Positions 17,867 to 25,280 of a stretch of DNA of 64,000 bases are shown piece by piece. Origin of the DNA: Prevotella sp. (GTDB lineage Bacteria; Bacteroidota; Bacteroidia; Bacteroidales; Bacteroidaceae); assembly GCA_017483805.1 (NCBI GenBank), contig JAFUUL010000096.1, positions 29,578 to 93,577 on the forward strand, given 5' to 3'. The position numbers and the translations under genes were made by a program. Below the pieces are notes generated by a model. It was not told where the DNA came from and did not search any database. It saw nothing but the letters and a program-made list of their open reading frames with translations. The first letter of the stretch is position 1; the number at the start of each line of letters is the position of its first letter.

Positions 17867-18442
17867 ATGAAGAAGGTAAACATAGCCATTTTTGTGTCAG
17901 GAAGCGGCACAAACTGTGAGAATATCATCCGCTACTTCGCCCCGTCGGAGCAGGTGGCGACGGCACTGGTGGTCAGCAACAAGCCCGATGCTCCTGCCCT
18001 GGAGAAGGCAGCGCGGCTACACGTGCCGACGGCAGTGGTCAGCAAGGCCGAGTTGAACGATGCCCAGGTGATGCTGCCCCTGATGAAGCAGTATGCCATC
18101 GACTTCATCGTGCTGGCCGGCTTCCTGCCGCTGATACCCGACTTCCTGATAGCGGCCTATCCGCACCGCATGGTCAACATCCACCCCTCGCTGCTGCCCA
18201 AGTATGGCGGCAAGGGTATGTGGGGGCACCATGTGCATGAGGCGGTGAAGGCGGCTGGCGAGATGGAGACCGGCATGACGGTGCACTGGGTGACGCCTGT
18301 CTGCGACGGTGGCGACATCATCGTGCAGTATCGGGTGGCCCTGTCGCCCAGCGACACGCCTGACGACATCGCCGAGAAGGAGCACCAACTGGAGATGGTG
18401 TATTTCCCAAAGGTCATCGAGCAGTTGCTGAACGACTTGTAA
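17867..18442 (+). CDS. purN: Phosphoribosylglycinamide formyltransferase
   Basis: Third step of purine synthesis: formyl transfer from 10-formyltetrahydrofolate to GAR. I use the ATG at 17867 (MKKVNIAIFVSGSGTNCENII); longer in-frame reading runs back through the promoter. Motifs: SGSGTN phosphate loop, VLAGFLPLIPDFLI, MVNIHPSLLPKYGG with catalytic Asn/His, and VTPVCDGGDIIVQ. Length 191 residues is normal. The first gene of the unrecognised cassette begins 28 bases after its stop, so purN appears to head a five-gene unit. Confidence 0.95.
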   Translation: MKKVNIAIFVSGSGTNCENIIRYFAPSEQVATALVVSNKPDAPALEKAARLHVPTAVVSKAELNDAQVMLPLMKQYAIDFIVLAGFLPLIPDFLIAAYPHRMVNIHPSLLPKYGGKGMWGHHVHEAVKAAGEMETGMTVHWVTPVCDGGDIIVQYRVALSPSDTPDDIAEKEHQLEMVYFPKVIEQLLNDL

Positions 18443-18470
18443 TGAAATATAAAAGAAAGGAGGAACGGAT

Positions 18471-19349
18471 ATGGCAGACGACGATGTGCTGATACCGTGG
18501 TATACGCCAGGGGAACACTTTGAGGACATTCATGGCACGCACAGATACTCAGAGCGTTACTATCAGATGTATGCCGAGGAACATGATCCCAACCGCAAAC
18601 CGAAGGAAAGGCCGAAACCGCCTGTGGTCAAGGCACCTGAGAAGGAACTGCGGCGCATTGTGGACAGGCATGTGCCTGACTTCGGATGGGCTGCCAATGT
18701 GTTCCCCAAGATGGAGCATGCCGAGATTGCCGCTACGGCTCGTCTGGCCTTGCGTGGCGAGAGGGATTTCGTGCTGAGCGACCCTGGGGCAACGGACGTG
18801 CTGCGGCCCTGGTTCGTCAGGAGCCGTCAGCAGGGGCTCGCCAGTGTGGCTTTCGTCATGAAGTATCGACTGGATGTGAGGGGCTTGTGGGCCGACGGTG
18901 ATGAGTCGGCCGTGCTGTGCTGGTACAAGTCGGGCGGCGTCAGCAAACTCACCATCCAGGCCGCTGGCGGAAAACTGCAGTATCAGGAGCAACCGCTGGC
19001 CGTGACGGCCCTGAAGGAACCTGTGTTTCAGGACAACCTGCAGGCTTTCCGCGAGGCGCTGCTCGACATCGCGACGGTGGCTTACGGCGATTGGTGGCAT
19101 CAACTCTTTATGGATGCCCTGCAGATCCTGGACTCCAAGCATTGCACCTACGATGAAGCGCATGAGGGCTTCTTCCTGCCAGAGCCTTACTATAAGTATC
19201 TGCTGGCTGTGCGCAAGACGCGGCTGGGAGCCGGCATGGGCTCGTGGCACGACCTGCCTGTCAGTGGTTCGACTGAATTTCGCATCGCCACCCATCAGTT
19301 GGAATACGAGAAGTGTCAGGCGCTGCTCTATGCTGTGAATAACTGTTAG
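18471..19349 (+). CDS. Unrecognised cytoplasmic protein (first of a four-gene cassette)
   Basis: A 292-residue protein without signal peptide or membrane segment; I do not recognise its family. The first 60 residues are polar and Pro/Lys rich (DPNRKPKERPKPPVVKAPEKE), followed by a mixed alpha/beta body (ALRGERDFVLSDPGATDVLRPWFVRSRQQG, VMKYRLDVRGLWADGDESAVLCWYKSGG) and a helical C-terminus (LQAFREALLDIATVAYGDWWHQLFMDALQIL). The last section shows the same helix, Trp, helix layout as the proteins at 19355 and 20616 and may be a remote relative. It is 28 bases from purN and 5 from the next gene. Confidence 0.6.
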   Translation: MADDDVLIPWYTPGEHFEDIHGTHRYSERYYQMYAEEHDPNRKPKERPKPPVVKAPEKELRRIVDRHVPDFGWAANVFPKMEHAEIAATARLALRGERDFVLSDPGATDVLRPWFVRSRQQGLASVAFVMKYRLDVRGLWADGDESAVLCWYKSGGVSKLTIQAAGGKLQYQEQPLAVTALKEPVFQDNLQAFREALLDIATVAYGDWWHQLFMDALQILDSKHCTYDEAHEGFFLPEPYYKYLLAVRKTRLGAGMGSWHDLPVSGSTEFRIATHQLEYEKCQALLYAVNNC

Positions 19350-19354
19350 TATCA

Positions 19355-20065
19355 ATGACGCCTATGGACTATCAACTCTTCCCTATCAGGAAATCTGACC
19401 TGGACAAGACGGTCTACCTGCTGGTAAAGGCGGCCGTGCTGACTCACTCCGTCGAAGTGGCGTCGGCCTATTACCCTGAGTTTCCTGAGGAGGCGGCACT
19501 CGGACTGAAGCAACTGTTCTTCAACCATGTCGACCAGCGTTGCTACCTTGTCTTCCCCTCGCAGCACAGGCAGTTCAGGCTCTTTCCGTCGGAGGTCACT
19601 CTGCATCGCGCCTTGATAGCCGTCTATCAGAAGAATGGGCACGGGTTGTCTGGCTTCTACACGCTGGACATTCTCCAAGATGGTTTGTGCTGGCACGATT
19701 GGAGGTCGGCCGATGTTCCTGCGCCAGTGTATCACAATAACACCTATGAACTGCACCAGGCCATACGGCAGGTGACACAGATGCTGGAGGCGCGTGGGGT
19801 GGCTTCAAGCGAATGGTATGGCCGTCTGCTCTCTGCGGAGCATATCCTGGAAAGCGGAGGCGACAAGATGCATATCCTCCACAATGGTGGCCTCTATGAC
19901 CACGCTTCTCTTCGGCAGTTCCTGCAGCAACGGGGACTTGCCGATGCTCAGGTGGAAGAGGTTCTCGACGAATGGCTGTCGCAGTTGGAGCAGTATGCCA
20001 TGTATGCCGTCAGCGTCTCCCGCCTGATAGACAGAAGAGCAAACTATATTTATCGGAAAGAATGA
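19355..20065 (+). CDS. Unrecognised protein, paralogue of the protein at 20616
   Basis: A 236-residue cytoplasmic protein of unknown family. It shares with the gene at 20616 an N-terminal LFPIRKSDLDKTVYLLVK block (there LFPIRRADADMLLFNCVW), a central hydrophobic Tyr/Trp-rich section, a helix (ELHQAIRQVTQML; there ELQQAIRRLLDFL) and a conserved HILHNGGLYD motif (there HILHNAGLYD), ending in a similar helix with Arg/Tyr-rich tail. The shared motif points to a common domain of unknown function. Its stop overlaps the start of the membrane protein gene by four bases (ATGA). Confidence 0.65.
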   Translation: MTPMDYQLFPIRKSDLDKTVYLLVKAAVLTHSVEVASAYYPEFPEEAALGLKQLFFNHVDQRCYLVFPSQHRQFRLFPSEVTLHRALIAVYQKNGHGLSGFYTLDILQDGLCWHDWRSADVPAPVYHNNTYELHQAIRQVTQMLEARGVASSEWYGRLLSAEHILESGGDKMHILHNGGLYDHASLRQFLQQRGLADAQVEEVLDEWLSQLEQYAMYAVSVSRLIDRRANYIYRKE

Positions 20066-20619
20066 ATCGAACAGACAACAACTGGCCCGTCATTCGGCGT
20101 GTCGCCCTCTATACCTTGAGTATCCTGGCAATCGTGCTGATAGGCGCCTGGCTCGTATATCTCTACAAGGGGACGGCGGTCTTCATCGGTGGTGGCGTCA
20201 TCGGCGTGATCACCTATCAGGTGATGCGCCTGTCTGCCGACTATGAGCATCTGCATCCTGACTGGTTTCGGCGTTGCCTGCTGTTCTTCGCCATTTTCGC
20301 CATCTGGGGCTTCCTGTTTCTGGGGCGGTGGCTGGTAAAGGTTGTCTATAGCCTGACCGATGGCGTCATAGGGGCTGGCTATATGTTCCTGATAGTGACC
20401 GTGCTGATGGCTGCCCTCTTCTTCTGGGCATTGCGAGGAAGGCGCAGGGCTGACAGCGAGAAGGCGGCACGCCCGTATTCGTTCTTGATCGTGTTGTCGA
20501 TTGTCATCTTGCTCGGCCAGGCATTGGGCTCCATTGTCGCTGGCAGGGACATTGACAATCAAATCTGGCAGCAGAGTCTGCAATCGTCCATTGTTTCACA
20601 TCATCCGTTATCGCTATGA
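20062..20619 (+). CDS. Small multi-pass membrane protein of the cassette
   Basis: A 185-residue integral membrane protein, unrecognised. The ATG at 20062 overlaps the previous stop (ATGA). Predicted membrane segments: YTLSILAIVLIGAWLVYLY, TAVFIGGGVIGVITYQV (possibly re-entrant), CLLFFAIFAIWGFLFLGRWLV, AGYMFLIVTVLMAALFFWAL and YSFLIVLSIVILLGQALGSIVA. Basic residues lie between segments (RGRRRADSEKAAR). It is held between two paralogous soluble proteins by ATGA overlaps on both sides, so the three proteins are probably made in fixed ratio. No transporter motif seen. Confidence 0.65.
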   Translation: MNRTDNNWPVIRRVALYTLSILAIVLIGAWLVYLYKGTAVFIGGGVIGVITYQVMRLSADYEHLHPDWFRRCLLFFAIFAIWGFLFLGRWLVKVVYSLTDGVIGAGYMFLIVTVLMAALFFWALRGRRRADSEKAARPYSFLIVLSIVILLGQALGSIVAGRDIDNQIWQQSLQSSIVSHHPLSL

Positions 20620-21359
20620 GTCAAATAGACAATGATCTCCTGCCACTGTGGTACAAGGAAGAAGAGTACCCGCTGTTTCCCATCCGTCGCGCCGATGCGG
20701 ATATGCTGCTGTTTAACTGCGTGTGGGATGTGGCAATCGCTTATGATTATGGTAACTTCTTCAGTTCTGTCACCACTCCCAATTTTCGTTTAAAGGATAT
20801 TAAACTGGAAGACATCAGCCTCCTGCTGGTATTCCCTGGTGACGATCCTACGAACAGTTATGTGCCGCCCATACTGGGGATGCCCTATTTTGTGGGCGTC
20901 TATGGGGTGGACTATGGCCCTTTTGATCTTGAGGAAGACGATCTCCCCAGCCTCTATTATTGTTTCCGTCCTGAATGGGCACTCGATGGCAGTGGGGACA
21001 TCATCTATAACAATATTGGAGGCAGCGACAATGGCTTACCCTCCAATCCGGATAATTCTGCAGAACTGCAGCAGGCCATCCGTCGGCTCCTGGATTTCCT
21101 CCGCGAGCATCCTGCTGACACTGGCTCTTGGGTGGAGCGCCTGAACCTGACGCTCCAGATGTTGGCGAAACAGGCCAATCCGTTTCACATCTTGCACAAT
21201 GCCGGTCTCTATGACATCGACGCGCTGTGGACGCTTCTGCTGCAGGCAGGACTGGCTGGGAAAGAGTTGCTGACGGTGAGTACCCTCATGACCAGGCAAC
21301 TCCATCGCTATGCGATGCGGGTGGTGAATGTTGACAATCCGTATAGAAGGAAAAGATGA
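20616..21359 (+). CDS. Unrecognised protein, paralogue of the protein at 19355
   Basis: A 247-residue soluble protein of unknown family that closes the cassette. Conserved blocks shared with the protein at 19355 are PLFPIRRAD near residue 20, ELQQAIRRLLDFL, HILHNAGLYD, and a C-terminal QLHRYAMRVVNVDNPY (there QLEQYAMYAVSVSRL). The middle is acidic and aromatic (VYGVDYGPFDLEEDDLPSLYYCFRPEW). Starts on the ATGA that ends the membrane protein gene. A strong terminator follows within 10 bases. Confidence 0.65.
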   Translation: MSQIDNDLLPLWYKEEEYPLFPIRRADADMLLFNCVWDVAIAYDYGNFFSSVTTPNFRLKDIKLEDISLLLVFPGDDPTNSYVPPILGMPYFVGVYGVDYGPFDLEEDDLPSLYYCFRPEWALDGSGDIIYNNIGGSDNGLPSNPDNSAELQQAIRRLLDFLREHPADTGSWVERLNLTLQMLAKQANPFHILHNAGLYDIDALWTLLLQAGLAGKELLTVSTLMTRQLHRYAMRVVNVDNPYRRKR

Positions 21360-21368
21360 ACAAAAATA

Positions 21369-21404
21369 GACTCCGATGAACCAGTGCCCATCGGAGTCTT
21401 TCTT
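21369..21404 (+). terminator. Terminator of the purN/cassette operon
   Basis: 10-bp perfect stem GACTCCGATG/CATCGGAGTC, 10-nt loop, then TTTCTT. Confidence 0.9.
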
Positions 21405-21426
21405 ATCTGATAAGTGGTGTGCTTGC

Positions 21427-23157
21427 TTATGCTTCTGCTTCAGGCTCTGCAGCACGGAAGTTCGCCAAGTCCTCTGCTTTGAAGGCTTTGATGTAGGCCG
21501 ACTTGCCGATGATGTCCTCAGCAGCCATGCGGACATATACGTTAGCAGACTTCTCGAAGAGATCGGGGGCCTTAGTGGCGTCGCGAAGAATCAGAAGCGA
21601 CATCACAATCTCTGCTGTCATATCGTAGAGACGACGTGCCAGGAAGTCCTGGGCATCCTGATTTTCGAGAGCCTTCACATTGGCTATAGCCTCCTCATAG
21701 ACGGGGACAAACTCCCCAACGCAAGCCTTCAAATTCTTCAAACTGTCGCTGACCTCAAGCCCTGCGAGCATCTCCTTGATGTTGCTGAGCATCGTGCCAT
21801 TGCTGATGTAGCGGATGGCAGCAACGACCTGCAACTGGGTGGTACCCTCGTAGATAGAGAAGATACGGGCGTCGCGATAGAGACGCTGACTCTTGTACTC
21901 CATGATGAAGCCGCTGCCACCGTGAATAGAGATGGCGTCGTAGGCGTTCTGGTTGGCATATTCTGAGTTCATACCCTTGGCCAGCGGCGTGAAGGCATCG
22001 GCCAGACGCTGGTACTTCTTCAGTTCCTGCTTCTCCTCGGGCGTCAGTTTGCGGTCGCGCTCGATGTCCTCCAGGCACTTGTACACATCGACGTAGGCGG
22101 CTGTCTGGTAGAGCAGCGAACGGCCAGCGTCCAGTTTGGCCTTCATGCGGGCCAGCATATCGTAGACAGCGGGGAAGTTGATGATCTTCTCGCCAAACTG
22201 TGCACGCTCCTTGGCGTAGGCCAGTCCCTCGTTGTAAGCCTCCTGGCTGAGACCCACGCTCTGTGCGGCGATGCCCAGACGGGCACCGTTCATCAGGGCC
22301 ATCACATACTTGATCAGTCCCAGACGGGTCGAGCCGCAGAGTTCTGCCTTGGCGTTCTTGTAGGTCAACTCGCAGGTGGGTGAGCCGTGGATACCCAGTT
22401 TGTGCTCGATGTGGCGCACGTCCACACCGCCGTTGCGCTTGTCGTAGATGAACATCGACAGGCCGCGGCCGTCCTTCGTGCCTTCCTCACTGCGGGCCAG
22501 CACGAGGTGGATGTCGCTATCGCCATTGGTGATGAAACGCTTCACACCGTTCAGGCGCCAGCACTGCTCCTTCTCGTCGTAAGTGGCCTTCAGCATCACG
22601 CGCTGCAGGTCAGAACCGGCATCGGGCTCCGTCAGGTCCATCGACATACCCTCACCAGCGCAGACACGGGGGATGTACTTCTGGCGCTGCTCCTCAGAGC
22701 CGAACTCATAGAGCGTGTCGATGCACGACTGCAACGACCAGATGTTCTGGAAACCGGCATCGGCAGCCGAGATAATCTCTGAGAGCATCGAGAACACAGC
22801 GTTGGGCAGGTTCAGACCGCCGTAGCGACGGGGCATCGAGACACCCCAGAGGCCAGCCTTGCGGGTGGCGTCGATGTTCTCGAAGGTCTTGCTGGCGTAG
22901 ATCATGCGGCCGTTCTCGAGGTGCGGGCCTTCCAGGTCGACGCTCTCCGAGTTGGGGGCAATGATGTTGGCAGCCACATCGCCCGTGATGTCGAGAATCT
23001 GCTTGTAGTTCTCGATGGCATCGCCCAGGTCAACAGGGGCGTAGTCAAATTTCTTGGCATCTTCGAAGTTGCGCTCCTTGAGTTCGACGATGCGCTTCAT
23101 CAGAGGATGGTTCAGATAGAAACCAATCTCTGGGTGGTCACTATAATAGTTTGCCAT
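21427..23157 (-). CDS. Acyl-CoA dehydrogenase (long form)
   Basis: FAD enzyme predicted to oxidise an acyl-CoA and pass electrons to the electron-transfer flavoprotein encoded just upstream. The 576 residues exceed the usual 380; the extra part is a helical C-terminal extension found in long-chain and Bacteroidota forms. Motifs: CAGEGMSMDLTEPDAGSDLQRV, KRFITNGDSDIHLVLARS, HKLGIHGSPTCELTYKN, and DAISIHGGSGFIMEYKSQRLYRDARIFSIYEGTTQLQ; the general base Glu is likely the IYEGT residue. Third gene of the etfB-etfA-acd operon, 3 bases from etfA. Substrate chain length cannot be read from sequence. Confidence 0.92.
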   Translation of the reverse strand: MANYYSDHPEIGFYLNHPLMKRIVELKERNFEDAKKFDYAPVDLGDAIENYKQILDITGDVAANIIAPNSESVDLEGPHLENGRMIYASKTFENIDATRKAGLWGVSMPRRYGGLNLPNAVFSMLSEIISAADAGFQNIWSLQSCIDTLYEFGSEEQRQKYIPRVCAGEGMSMDLTEPDAGSDLQRVMLKATYDEKEQCWRLNGVKRFITNGDSDIHLVLARSEEGTKDGRGLSMFIYDKRNGGVDVRHIEHKLGIHGSPTCELTYKNAKAELCGSTRLGLIKYVMALMNGARLGIAAQSVGLSQEAYNEGLAYAKERAQFGEKIINFPAVYDMLARMKAKLDAGRSLLYQTAAYVDVYKCLEDIERDRKLTPEEKQELKKYQRLADAFTPLAKGMNSEYANQNAYDAISIHGGSGFIMEYKSQRLYRDARIFSIYEGTTQLQVVAAIRYISNGTMLSNIKEMLAGLEVSDSLKNLKACVGEFVPVYEEAIANVKALENQDAQDFLARRLYDMTAEIVMSLLILRDATKAPDLFEKSANVYVRMAAEDIIGKSAYIKAFKAEDLANFRAAEPEAEA

Positions 23158-23160
23158 TGC

Positions 23161-24183
23161 TTATTTCGAGTTTTGCTTGTAATACTTAATGAGTTTGGGT
23201 ACAACCTCTTCAACGGTGCCAACAATCACATAGTCGGCGATGCGATTGATGGGGGCATCTGGGTCGCTGTTGATGCTGATGATGATGCCAGAATCCTGCA
23301 TACCAGCAATGTGCTGAATCTGTCCAGAGATACCGCAGGCGATGTACACCTTCGGATGGACGGTAACGCCCGTTTGACCAATCTGACGATCGTGGTCGAG
23401 CCAGCCAGCATCTACAGCGGCACGGCTTCCGCCCACCTCGCCATGCAGCACCTTGGCCAACTGGAAGAGTTGGTCGAAGCCTTCCTTCGAGCCGACACCA
23501 TAGCCGCCAGCCACCACGATGGGTGCACCCTTCAGGTTGTGCTTGGCAGCCTCCACATGGTGGTCGAGCACCTTCACGACGTAAGCCTCGGCAGAGACAT
23601 ACTTGGATACCTCAGGATAAACCACTTCCTTCTTGTAGTCACCCTCGTAGAGTGCCTTCTGCATCACGCCAGAGCGCACGGTAGCCATCTGGGGACGGTG
23701 GTCAGGGTTCACGATGGTAGCCACGATGTTGCCACCGAAGGCAGGACGAATCTGATAGAGCAGGTTGTCGTAGTGCTTGCCGCTCTTGGCATCGTCATAC
23801 GGGCCAATCTCCAGTTCTGTGCAGTCAGCAGTCAGACCACTGGTCAGCGACGACGACACACGGGGACCCAGGTCGCGGCCGATGACGGTAGCACCCATCA
23901 GGCAAATCTGCGGCTGCTCCTCCTTGAAGAGGTTCACCAGAATATCCGTGTGGGGAGCCGAGGTGTAGGGGAACAATCCCTCGCCGTCAAATACAAAGAG
24001 TTTGTCGACGCCGTAGGGCAGTATCTGATCCTCCACCTTGCCCTTGATGCCCGTTCCGGCCACCACGGCGTGGAGTTCCACTCCCAGTTCATTGGCAAGT
24101 TTGCGACCCTTGGTCAGCAACTCCTGAGATACTTCCTGTACTTGAGTACCTTCTATCTCGCAATATACAAATACATTATTCAT
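23161..24183 (-). CDS. etfA: Electron-transfer flavoprotein alpha subunit
   Basis: FAD-binding subunit of ETF, carrying electrons between the acyl-CoA dehydrogenase and the respiratory chain. The 340-residue chain has the alpha-specific C-terminal FAD domain: GGSRAAVDAGWLDHDRQIGQTGVTVHPKVYIACGISGQIQHIAGM and SINSDPDAPINRIADYVIVG. The N-terminal domain starts MNNVFVYCEIEGTQVQEVS. It is 7 bases from etfB and 3 from the dehydrogenase. Whether this is a bifurcating type is not shown. Confidence 0.95.
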   Translation of the reverse strand: MNNVFVYCEIEGTQVQEVSQELLTKGRKLANELGVELHAVVAGTGIKGKVEDQILPYGVDKLFVFDGEGLFPYTSAPHTDILVNLFKEEQPQICLMGATVIGRDLGPRVSSSLTSGLTADCTELEIGPYDDAKSGKHYDNLLYQIRPAFGGNIVATIVNPDHRPQMATVRSGVMQKALYEGDYKKEVVYPEVSKYVSAEAYVVKVLDHHVEAAKHNLKGAPIVVAGGYGVGSKEGFDQLFQLAKVLHGEVGGSRAAVDAGWLDHDRQIGQTGVTVHPKVYIACGISGQIQHIAGMQDSGIIISINSDPDAPINRIADYVIVGTVEEVVPKLIKYYKQNSK

Positions 24184-24190
24184 ATCTCAA

Positions 24191-25078
24191 TTAACCAATA
24201 ATTTTCTCTTCCAACAATTCTTTGATCATTCCCTCGACATCAGCATCAGAAGCCGTCAAAGTTTTCGACTCCTTAGCCTGGAACACGATGTTCTTGATAG
24301 CCTTCACCTTGGTGGGCGAGCCGGAGAGACCGCACTGCTGCACGTCACCATTCACATCGGCCACGCTCCACTGGTTCAGTGTCAGATATGGACGCTCTTC
24401 ATAGAGGTAGTCGTAGTTGGACTCCCCTCCTTTGGAGGGGTTGGGGGAGGCCTCTAATGGGCACATTGCCCTCTTGTATTTCATCACCAGTTTGGCGTTC
24501 TGCGGGCGGCAGGGGGCAGCGCTTCCGTTCACCGTGATGACCACGGGCAGCGGAGCCTCAACGGTCTCCACACCACCATCGATCACACGCTTGATGGTAG
24601 CCTTGCCATCCTTCACGCTGAGCACTTCCTCAGCGTAGGTCACCTGGTTGAGACCCAGTTTCTGGGCTACCTGCGGGCCTACCTGGGCCGTATCGCCGTC
24701 GATAGCCTGACGACCACCGATGACGATGTCCACGTCGCCAATCTTCTTGATGGCCGTAGCCAGGGCGTAAGAAGTGGCCAGCGTATCGGCACCTGCAAAC
24801 AGGCGGTCGGTCAGCAACCAACCGGTATCGGCACCACGATAAAGACCTTGACGAATAATCTCACCTGCACGTGGAGGACCCATCGTGAGGATTCCTACTG
24901 TAGAGCCTGGGTTCTGCTCCTTCAGGCGAAGGGCCTGCTCCAGGGCGTTCAAATCTTCGGGGTTGAAGATGGCGGGTAGGGCAGCGCGGTTCACCGTACC
25001 TTCGGCAGTCATCGCATCCTTACCCACGTTTCGGGTGTCTGGCACTTGCTTGGCCAGCACAACAATCTTTAAAGCCAT
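24191..25078 (-). CDS. etfB: Electron-transfer flavoprotein beta subunit with inserted repeat peptide
   Basis: AMP-binding ETF beta subunit and first gene of the operon. Motifs: KIVVLAKQVPDTRNVGK, NPEDLNALEQALRLKE, GRQAIDGDTAQVGPQVAQKLG. At 295 residues it is somewhat longer than the usual 250-260. Residues 208-219 (ASPNPSKGG) are encoded by an imperfect inverted repeat CCCCTCC...GGAGGGG plus GTTGGGGGAG (24421-24455) that also occurs twice in dnaG of this window, so this loop is probably a later insertion. It falls between core strands, so the fold should tolerate it. Confidence 0.94.
   Translation of the reverse strand: MALKIVVLAKQVPDTRNVGKDAMTAEGTVNRAALPAIFNPEDLNALEQALRLKEQNPGSTVGILTMGPPRAGEIIRQGLYRGADTGWLLTDRLFAGADTLATSYALATAIKKIGDVDIVIGGRQAIDGDTAQVGPQVAQKLGLNQVTYAEEVLSVKDGKATIKRVIDGGVETVEAPLPVVITVNGSAAPCRPQNAKLVMKYKRAMCPLEASPNPSKGGESNYDYLYEERPYLTLNQWSVADVNGDVQQCGLSGSPTKVKAIKNIVFQAKESKTLTASDADVEGMIKELLEEKIIG
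24421..24455. repeat. GC-rich palindromic repeat inside etfB
   Basis: CCCCTCC/GGAGGGG stem with a 3-nt loop, continued by TTGGGGGAG. The same unit occurs at 28357-28391 (inverse orientation) and 28421-28456. Confidence 0.7.
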
Positions 25079-25128
25079 ATTATTATAATAATGTATGTAA
25101 ATGTTTGCTTAGTAAAAAAAGCGGTGCA

Positions 25129-25136
25129 AAGGTACG
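25129..25136 (-). promoter_or_regulatory. -7 box for the etfB-etfA-acd operon
   Basis: TACCTTTG on the minus strand, 50 bases ahead of the etfB start. Confidence 0.6.
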
Positions 25137-25250
25137 GCTTTTTGTTCGATTGACAAAAGAAAACGTGTAAAAAATGCACAAAAGGCCTCCAAACGTGCAC
25201 AAAATTGGAGATTTGTGTAATAATCCTTTCGCGTTTCGAGTATTTTTTTG

Positions 25251-25258
25251 TACTTTTG
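25251..25258 (+). promoter_or_regulatory. -7 box for the tandem esterase gene
   Basis: TACTTTTG, 22 bases before the ATG at 25281. Confidence 0.6.
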
Positions 25259-25280
25259 CAAACCATATCCTAACTTAATT

